A DNA stretch of 64,000 nt, from contig JASJFT010000065.1 of the NCBI GenBank assembly GCA_030770425.1, forward strand, positions 62,001 to 126,000. Reading direction: 5' to 3'. The notes beneath the pieces are model-generated. The model made no database searches, was not told the DNA's origin, and worked only from the letters and a program-made list of their open reading frames with translations. The position numbers and the translations under genes were made by a program. The stretch is from Darksidea phi. Lineage: Eukaryota; Ascomycota; Dothideomycetes; Pleosporales; Lentitheciaceae. Positions 57,056 to 64,000 of the stretch are shown in pieces; position 1 is the first letter of the stretch, and each line of letters opens with the position of its first letter.

Positions 57056-57478
57056 ATGGCGAATACTGTATGCTCACCGGAAAGCGACTCCCCATGCAGC
57101 CGTGTTAAGCGACTACTGACCGGTTTGCTTGGTTGTAGGAAACGGTACCAGAGAGCGGGAAGAAGAAGTCGGGCGTAGTCCAATCGCAAAACCCAAACAA
57201 GGTACATGCGCTAGCAAGCCTAGAAAGCAAGCCTAACTGAGAGGTTGCTGCTGACATAAATCTAGAGAGACCCTGCGTTCGAAATTGGGGATGCAGTGAA
57301 AATGGTTGTACGAGAGACGTGGGTTGACGGTATCACGCGCCTGTTGAACAAGGAGTTTATCGTCGACGATAGACGTTGCGCTCGGGGTCATTGGGAGTAT
57401 CGACTGCGCATTGCGCCTAACGCTGGCCTTTGGGACGGCGGGAACTGGTTTCTCGAGACGAGTCTGAAGGCGGGTTGA
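57056..57478 (+). CDS. Small hypothetical protein, 95 residues, three exons
   Basis: Exons 57056-57067, 57139-57201 and 57266-57478, all with phase-0 junctions, give 95 residues. Exon 1 encodes only MANT. The second encodes a Lys/Ser/Gln-rich linker (ESGKKKSGVVQSQ). The third encodes a compact beta-rich domain: FEIGDAVKMVVRETWVDG, FIVDDRRCARGHWEYRLRI and GLWDGGNWFLETSLKAG. Its pattern of a measured surface loop, then WEYRL, then a final W-x-x-E-T-x-L recalls small SH3-like or Tudor-like folds, but no function is known to me. Clean splice sites (GTATGC...GTAG and GTACAT...CTAG) support a real gene. Confidence 0.72.
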
Positions 57479-57670
57479 TCATATGCAGTCTGGTGCATAC
57501 CTGGGATGCCACATCATATGGGGCCGTTCGCCTTTTGCCCGCTTTATAGCCTCTCCATCGTGGCCCTCCAGCCTTGTATGTAAGGCTGGTGTATGAGCCG
57601 AGGACATATTTATGACCTCAACAACACCAAATTGAACATTTCCTTCAGCCTACTCAAAAACTTTCGTACG

Positions 57671-58941
57671 ATGGCATCTAATGATTGTGATCTAAAGAAT
57701 GGTTCCAACAACTCTGCAGGCTCAGGCGATGTTATTATTAACATCGATAGCCGATCACCGACCCTCGTAGATGAACCTGACCGTATGTACTTCGCCTCCA
57801 CATTGATAAGCATTAGCATAGACTGATCCTCTTAGCCCCAAATTTAAACCCTGCCCAAATCGACGAAGAGATATCAAAAACGATAACAATACCGTGTAAG
57901 CTGCGCTGCAATTCCTGCGCTGCAATTCTCAAACGGGACTAACATAGCGAAGTGCAGGACTATCCGAGAGGATATCCTAAGCAGGCAGCGTTTCAATCCA
58001 GCGACCCAAGTTGGTCCATCTACCGCGCGTTTGGCTATCTCCATTCACGTGTCCTTCTCGAGCTGCAAGATGAGCTTCGTATTATGGAAGAGGAACTCAC
58101 CGACCTGGACCTAATGGATTTGGAGAATGGAAACGGAAAACGTTTGAGGTCGCGAAAAGATGATCGCCAGCAGGCAAAGCGTGAAAAGACGGAGAGCAAT
58201 CGCGCAAAGCTCATCGCTGCGATACGGGGCAAGCTTGTCGATTATGGTAGGTGGCCGTAGCTCCAGTGATGAAAGGTGTACATGAGGCTGATCTGCGGGA
58301 AGACGAAATCTTGGTCAAGACTCATGAGCTCAACGGCTTTCAACGCCCGTCGAAGCGCGACTATCGTAGCTTTCGGACGTGGTTCTGGAACGTTAAGCCT
58401 TTGAACTACGAGCTCGAAGAACAGTTCATAAAGCGGAAGGAGGATTTGATCACCTTGCGGCATGGGCGAGAATGGGCGGGATTCGATGGGTGGGTTGAGA
58501 CTTGTATCAGGAAGCTCCACTGTGGGCTTACGCAGGTAAGTCGTCTTCGACCCGCAAACGGACAAAGCGTCTGACGGCCTTTTGCAGAGAATCTTCGCAA
58601 CCCCCGAGCTCCGGGCAAAGACTAACGACAAGTGCATATACTACTACTCGCCATCCCGCATCGAAAAGCTGGTTGGCCTCATCATCACTCTTGTAGTATT
58701 CATCTTGCTTGTTCTTCCGGTCGTTGCAATGTATAAGTTGACTTGCATTGGAGATCGTAATTCGACGTTTGACGCGGTAGGTGTTTTGGTTGTCTTTACG
58801 CTGCTGTTTTCCGCGGCAATGTCGCTTCTTACAAAGGCGAAGAGGCATGAGCTGTTTGCTGCGAGCGCAGCATATTGTGCGGTGCTCGTGGTTTTTATCA
58901 GCAATTTCAATTCGTCAAATGGGCAGGGGGGTCGCGCTTGA
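57671..58941 (+). CDS. DUF6594-type membrane protein
   Basis: Five exons, 57671-57786, 57836-57895, 57948-58246, 58303-58535 and 58588-58941, give 353 residues. The N-terminus is Asn/Ser-rich. The DUF6594 domain starts at VQDYPRGYPKQAAFQSSDPS, with SIYRAFGYLHSRVLLELQDELR next, then a charged helix and RSFRTWFWNVKPL. Three C-terminal membrane helices follow (LVGLIITLVVFILLVLPVV, AVGVLVVFTLLFSAAMSL, AASAAYCAVLVVFISNF). This domain order is typical of a large family in filamentous ascomycetes whose role is unknown. Ends of the first two introns are the only combination I found that avoids stops (donor GTACTT at 57787, GTAAGC at 57896), so that part is less certain. Confidence 0.84.
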
Positions 58942-59465
58942 GACATTAACTTGGAAGCGTATGGGCAGGAAAGATTTTCGGCTCTGTGAAAAGTTTGGCG
59001 ATCTGTAATGGTGTGCGAGTGGGTGTCGTTCAAGGGAACTTTACACGCAAGTCTTAGTTATGGTTCGAGATGATGAAATTTCTGCTTGATGCGTTTTGAC
59101 GGCACACGCTGTGCCATCCATTGGTTGCTTGTGCTATTTTATATCATGCTTTCGTCTGTACGTGTCCAGGACGGTATAGTATTCTAGAAGGAGCCGTAAT
59201 GGTTCATTTTGGATGTTAGCCTTTTCATTGGCATGTCTTCAGAATTATATGGTTGGCCCCACCCAAAACAGCCGGCGCTTAAGATAGCGGTCCAATCGTC
59301 GCCCAATAGTTACAGGGTCTTTGCGTTACCGAGATCTGCCCCGCTCCGCACAAAAGACGACTAATTTGGCAACAAGGGCTTCCATGTCTTCTCTCTTGTA
59401 CTCTTCTAAACCTGGTATATAATGTTAGTTATTATTCCGAATCTTCATATTCAATACAAACAACA
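58942..59465. other. Intergenic region before tRNA-Glu
   Basis: 524 bp holding the DUF6594 3' UTR and the tRNA 5' flank. No gene supported. Confidence 0.45.
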
Positions 59466-59612
59466 TCCGATATGGTCTAGTGGCTAGGATTTGCCGCTCT
59501 CATCGCAGAGTAACTACACTTGTAGTGCCGGCAAGGCCCGGGTAAGTGACTCTAAGTCATTGCCTTGATCTATCCAACTAATTCCTGATAGGTTCGATTC
59601 CCGGTGTCGGAA
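59466..59612 (+). tRNA. tRNA-Glu (CTC) with two intervening sequences
   Basis: The exons match fungal tRNA-Glu: acceptor stem TCCGATA with TGTCGGA, A-box-like TGGTCTAGTGG, anticodon arm TGCCG-CTCTCAC-CGGCA with anticodon CTC at 59499-59501, and T arm ending TTCGATTCCCGG. The first insert (59503-59527, 25 nt) lies after position 37, the normal site for tRNA introns. The second (59542-59591, 50 nt) interrupts the 5' strand of the T stem. It starts GTAAGT, contains CCAACTAAT and ends GATAG, so it looks like a spliceosomal intron. Removing both leaves exactly 72 nt with all stems intact. The B box GGTTCGATTCC survives across the second junction because the insert ends in AG. A pseudogene interrupted by an insertion is possible, but the precise boundaries argue against it. 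Confidence 0.88.
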
Positions 59613-59623
59613 TTCCAGTATAC

Positions 59624-59632
59624 TTTTTTTTC
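59624..59632 (+). terminator. Pol III terminator of tRNA-Glu
   Basis: A run of nine T starts 12 bp after the discriminator base, as expected for RNA polymerase III termination. Confidence 0.8.
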
Positions 59633-60297
59633 GAGTTTTTCCCTTTTGCTCGGAGGATGTTAAGGATCAAAGTCTTTATTTTATGCCAATTTCCATCAGA
59701 GAATAAAACCTCCCTATCCAACACATATTTTTAAAGCTTCAAGGCTAGTAGAAGGCATAAGCAACTCAATGAAGATGAACAGCGAAAGTGTGCGCGTGAA
59801 ATGCTGTGTCTTGGCACAATACCTCTTGAACAAATGTGAGCAGCGCATAGAGCGACTTTAAATACTAAACCAATCGTTAAGACGTGGAAAGCTGCTGCAT
59901 AGAAGGTAGCGACCAGCGCGGAGCCGGCTTACAGGCAATGAGCTCCGACCGCATCGTTCCCGGCCTCCTTCTGCAGCGATATTTTTTTGTAGAACATCAA
60001 TAGACGCTGATAGCTTCAGGAGTAGGTCGTTTTGGTTGCTTTGTCGAACGCCGGCACAGAGTGTCCTTGACAGGCGCTACGAGGTCACTCATTCCATCAA
60101 CATTGTCAAGCTGGGACACCAAATTTTGATACAGATCTGGTCGGCTGAGAAACCCTCCATTCGACTGCCCAACTATGGAACTAACATTACCTACCGATTC
60201 CACTCTCTGTCTCGCCGATTGCTGTACCTTCACGGCCCACTACTCCACAGATGCTGTTCCGTCGGACGTGGAAGGCCGGCGTATAGTATCTACCTCT
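59633..60297. other. Intergenic region between tRNA and SDR gene
   Basis: 665 bp with no supported gene. Short open frames near 60,000-60,300 overlap the SDR 3' end. Confidence 0.45.
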
Positions 60298-61178
60298 TCA
60301 CCAAGGCTGTACACCAGCGCTGTTTACTACCTTCCCAGAATCCTCATCCCTCGCCCCCTCTACCACATCCTTAATGAAAGTGCCACCCAAACTAGCATCC
60401 CCAGCGCCCATCTGCTTCATCCTTTCCTTTCCTAAGCCTGCCAGCCCCGTCGCCAAAAACCCCGGACTAATACAAAACACCTTCACCCCGTCTTCCTTCA
60501 ATAGATTCGTCCACTCCAACATCAGCATATTGAGCGCAACCTTGGAGCTGCGATACGCGATCGCACTGACCGACGTCGGCTTGGGCCAGCCTGCTGGGAT
60601 GGGACCAGATGATAATGCTGGAGTGAGGCCGCCGGAGCAGGTCGCGAGGGACGAGAGGCCGGATGTCACGAAGAGCAGGCGGGGTTGCGAGGATTTGAGC
60701 AGGAGAGGTGCGAACATGCGAGTAAAAACTTCCGTGGACGTTACATTGATGCTGTAGGTGTGGTCCCAGGCTTCACGGATGCCCTTTGCGCCGGGTTTTT
60801 GAAGCATGACAGGGTCATAACTTGCACCTTAGGATAGATCAGCGGCTGTGCGACGTCTGGGGCTAAGAAATAGCTGGAAATTTCGTGCGTACCTGCGTTG
60901 TTGACAAGCGCATCAACCTTCCCATACTTAGATTCCACCTCTTTGAAAACATTTTCTATCGAAACGTCGTCTTCGATGTCGATCTGCAAGGGCACAATTT
61001 CGGACTTTGAGACTGGGACCTCGGATTGGATAGTTGATATGGCGGCATGAGCTTTGTCGAGCGAACGACTGCCCATAAGAATGGTGTGTGCGCTTTGAGA
61101 GGCGTAAAGGGCTTTAACGCTCTCGTAGCCAATCCCGGTATTCCCACCTGTGATGAGGACGATGGTCTTGTCAGACAT
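60298..61178 (-). CDS. Short-chain dehydrogenase/reductase
   Basis: Exons 60893-61178 and 60298-60827, with a 65 bp intron, give 271 residues, a classic SDR size. The Rossmann start IVLITGGNTGIGYESVKAL carries the TGxxxGIG cofactor motif. IDIEDD marks the adenine-contacting Asp, NNAG the central strand, LLFVTSGLSS the catalytic Ser and AYRSSKVALNML the YxxxK pair. An Arg two residues after GS in MGSRSL suggests NADP(H) preference. Substrate is unknown. A loop insertion before the Tyr (TPALSSGPIPAGWPKP) is longer than usual. It stands alone, with no biosynthetic cluster partners in view. Confidence 0.9.
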
Positions 61179-63329
61179 GATGAAAGGTATAGTGATGTGA
61201 GGAAGAGGAGTTGGAACTTGGGTTGGTTGGGAGGTACGGAGCGAAGGTGGTGGTTATCATATGCTTCGACTATGCTGCCTTACGTCACTTTATATTTCCC
61301 GGGCATCTGGTTGTTAGCACTCTCTGAAACTCTTATAATAGATCACTATTATGTTTAACTTTACGTATTATATATGATCAATAACTGTCCGGCCACATAT
61401 TGTGCCCAACTAGTAGTTGCGGGATCGGAGGACTGCTCACCCGTGCAGGCAAACGCTTGAATCACCACTCGGCCGAGTAGGGACACGAGTCGGCAATATG
61501 GCCTCTTTAAATCCTTTACCCTCTTTAAATCCTTTAACTCCGGACCGAGCTTCAGATTTCAGCGACTATTATATACGTAATGAGACACCTGTAGTATTCT
61601 ATGATTGGCTAGACGGATTTAAAGAAGCGTTTGAATAGCGCAGCGTCTCTCGGAGCCGAAAAGGAGCATGGCTCGGGTCCGAGACATGTGGCGAATGTGT
61701 GAGAAGGAGGCCTAACTAAATGTGTCAGAAAAGAAGAGCTATGGAGGTTCAACATAAGAAAAAACCCCAAATCATAATACAGCTGCACCGGTGAGCGGTT
61801 AACGGTTAAGGTAAGATCTACTGTTGCCAAGCTCATGCTCATGATATCGTCCAAATCATTCAGGTGAGTTCGCAATGTAGAACTTTGGGAAGCTCATTGA
61901 GGTTGGTGCTTCCTGTTAGAGAAGCGGGCCATCGAAATGTACCCAGCTCATCTTGTCCCCAAGAATCTTCAAGTTTATGACCTGTCATGATAATCTCAGT
62001 GGGTTAACACTTTTTGAAGGCTATTGAGTTGGACGTGGAATATGTGTATCTTCTAACATCTCCGCCTTTGACACCTCACATTCACATTGCTTCATTCAAT
62101 GGGATAGAGTTCAAGTGAATACCTTGCCCAGAAGCTGTAAGCAGTCTTTCTCTTTTGTTTCGGGGGTTCCCCCAGAGAAGGTGCATGAGGCCGTAGGCGT
62201 GAATAAGCTACAGCCCGGATAAAACCAGTGGAAACAGCAAACTTAGACCACAGGGCCGAGTAATGGCCACCTAGCACAGTAGGTTCCTTTTGCGCAAGAG
62301 TGAACTCTCTGGTAATAAAAAAATACCCAGGTTAATCTTGACGCAGGATCGATCATCTCAATGGCATACGTGAAGTGGAGCATGTTGTTCCATCTCGAAG
62401 ATGTCCATTTCGTTGGGCTGCTGACGGCACCGAAGCAGATGGTATCTGGTCGGCCTCGTAAGCGCCGAAAGCCCAGTAGGAAGAATCACAAGAACGACAT
62501 CGGCGAATATGTTTTCGTTCACAATATGAGCCGAAACAATTGTTCCAAGAAGACGCCAAGCGATCCTCAAACCCCTGCTCTTCCCAAACACGGGCGAAAA
62601 CCGGCCTAAATAGCACTTCGTCTTATCTCAGCGGCTCTCAGTTAGATTACAGTAGCGTTTCTGCTTCGAGCCCCATGACGCATGTTCCCAGCTTGGAGTC
62701 CGACCGGTCTTCTTATTCGGAAGGCGTTCATTCCGCCAGCTTGCTGTCGAACAGCCTAATGGCGCCTGGTAACGGTGAAGGTGGATGGATTGGAGCGAAA
62801 GTGCAAAGGGTCAGCATGGAAGGTCTTCTGATGATGGAGTAGAATACGTCATGGGAGTGGGATGAACTAAGGTACGAAACTCCAGTGTCATAGGATAGAT
62901 TAAGGAAGTATTGAGCATATTACGACGTTATCTGCCAAGTCCATTATCATTTACAGGTGTCTGAGTTCCGATATTTCGATGCTCTTACGTTTACAGGAGA
63001 AGCTGGACTCCTGAGACTTTCGTACAGCTTGGCTCTTAGTCGATACGAGTTCCACTGCACTATCTTCGTCACTGATGAGAGAACAGGACTTGCCATTTGT
63101 GTAGACCAGGTTCGTTTTCCCCTCCACAGAACCGCTCCGGGGGGTATCGCAAAAAAAGCTTTGGTCGCTAAGCTTGTGATGGTACTGTACGCGAAAACGA
63201 GAGTGCACAGAAACTGGGAGAGCAAATCCGCCTAAAAATGTTAGAGGCTGTCCTGCTAACCGGGCTTCCGAGACGTACCAGGAAATATATTCAGAGATGG
63301 CTTTTTTCGATATTTTGCGGGCCCTTTTT
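61179..63329. other. Unresolved 2.15 kb region with short open frames
   Basis: No gene could be modelled with confidence. An AT-rich patch (about 61,280-61,640) contains a 46-codon frame starting at 61498 with an internal duplication of the motif SLNPL. Between 62,353 and 62,842 frames on both strands look partly coding: a plus-strand Ser-rich frame ending at 62842, and a minus-strand hydrophobic segment ENIFADVVLVILPTG. They may be pieces of degraded or multi-exon genes. I see no transposon hallmark. Confidence 0.35.
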
Positions 63330-63975
63330 CACGCAAACGTGTACGAAAAGCCTGCTCCAGCAAGATGAAAAGCCGCTGCTAATATGTTTGTGGCGATGGA
63401 GCATTTCAATAGGTTGATGCATGCTTGATTAACCTCTATGAATCTTTCCTGGTTACGAAGCTTCAAGCCCAGAGGGACTGAACATACGAGCAGGGCTATC
63501 CCGAGGAAGGGAGGAACATATGCGTATACGTAGAGCATGTCTTGAGGCCTGCTGCCTAATCAGAAAGGCATATAGAGCGACGCACGTAGAGTTGTATTAC
63601 CGTTAAGCATGTTCGGTGATGGTGCACGTTATTGGAGCAACGAAAGCAAGGAATGGGCCGTATTGTATCCATTTAGCCCAGCCTCCGAAGAACAAAAGCC
63701 GAAGCGAGCGTGAAGACTATTATCTCTCATATTAGCAAGCTCAGAGCACATACGGTATTGCAGAGAAGGAGTTGCATGGTGCAGGACGTTGCGACTTCGA
63801 CCCAGTGCAGCTGGCTGTTTGCGTGAAGGGCCTCCGCAGTTGCATAGATGTCAGTGATAAGGGTCGCTAGGAGGATGGCGTTGGGTATAATTGCTAGACG
63901 AATTTCTCAGGGAGTGATACCAACTTCTGTCGCGGGTCTGTTCCTCGAGTTTGCTGCAGTTGGGAGTTGTACATT
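63330..63975 (-). other. Fragments of an integral membrane protein at window edge
   Basis: Minus-strand segments encode hydrophobic stretches LAIIPNAILLATLITDIYA (near 63,890) and LYVYAYVPPFLGIALLVCSV (near 63,530), with a further ILAAAFHLAGAGFSYTF that ends at a stop near 63,330. They look like membrane helices of one protein, but no single frame or clean splice connects them, and an ATG at 63974 leads into a stop. It could be a multi-exon gene that starts beyond the window or a decayed copy. I do not recognise the family. Confidence 0.3.
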
Positions 63976-64000
63976 GCGATAATTAAGTCCAGACTCAAGA

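Noticed and set aside
59491..59560. Reading the T-stem insert as a second endonuclease-type (bulge-helix-bulge) intron
   Set aside because: I could not draw a convincing bulge-helix-bulge across its ends, while GTAAGT, CTAAT and TAG fit a spliceosomal intron well. It is not fully excluded.
61498..61638. 46-codon frame with repeated SLNPL motif
   Set aside because: Too short, in an AT-rich patch, and no homologue or splice partner was recognised; mentioned only within the region description.
1..64000. CRISPR arrays, operons, ribosome-binding sites and bacterial insertion sequences
   Set aside because: The window is clearly eukaryotic nuclear DNA with spliced genes, and no such elements were seen.

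Overview
This is a 64 kb piece of a filamentous ascomycete (Pezizomycotina) nuclear genome. I infer the group from the genes: short GT-AG introns (mostly 45-65 bp), a UapA-type purine permease, the Polycomb subunit EED, the signalling mucin MSB2, and DUF6594 and caspase-like accessory genes. Dothideomycetes is my best guess, but the window alone does not prove it. Twenty-two multi-exon or long single-exon genes could be modelled. Exon ends were fixed by reading frame plus conserved family motifs.

Layout, 0-49 kb (conserved core). PRO1 glutamate 5-kinase (-) and ATP23 (+) are divergent. Aurora kinase (-) and TIP41 (+) are divergent. Then come acyl-CoA-binding protein (+), TDP1 (-), OLE1 delta-9 desaturase (-), a uric acid/xanthine permease (+), EED (-), a PAS-domain protein (+), a serine-rich cupredoxin-like membrane protein (+), SET3 (PHD+SET, -), a membrane-anchored carboxylesterase (+), RKM5 (-), long-chain acyl-CoA synthetase (+), two doubtful small ORFs, TIM21 (-) and MSP1 (+) sharing a 233 bp promoter, SEC27 (-) and MSB2 (-).

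Layout, 49-64 kb (accessory). About 5.6 kb without a convincing gene leads into poly-T tracts that flank a 10-N assembly gap. After the gap come a caspase-like protein (-), a 95-residue small protein (+), a DUF6594 membrane protein (+), a tRNA-Glu(CTC) gene, a short-chain dehydrogenase (-), and 2.8 kb of unresolved sequence with fragments of a membrane protein at the right edge.

Functional themes. Lipid metabolism: ACBP, OLE1, acyl-CoA synthetase. Mitochondrial biogenesis and quality control: ATP23, TIM21, MSP1. Chromatin: EED (H3K27 methylation) and SET3 (histone deacetylase complex). Signalling and growth: Aurora, TIP41, MSB2. Traffic: SEC27.

The two most striking observations concern splicing. 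The tRNA-Glu(CTC) gene carries the usual intron after position 37 plus a second, exactly 50-nt insert in the T stem that looks like a spliceosomal intron (GTAAGT...CTAAT...TAG); removing both leaves a perfect 72-nt tRNA. SEC27 needs a 6-nt microexon to restore two nearly invariant residues.
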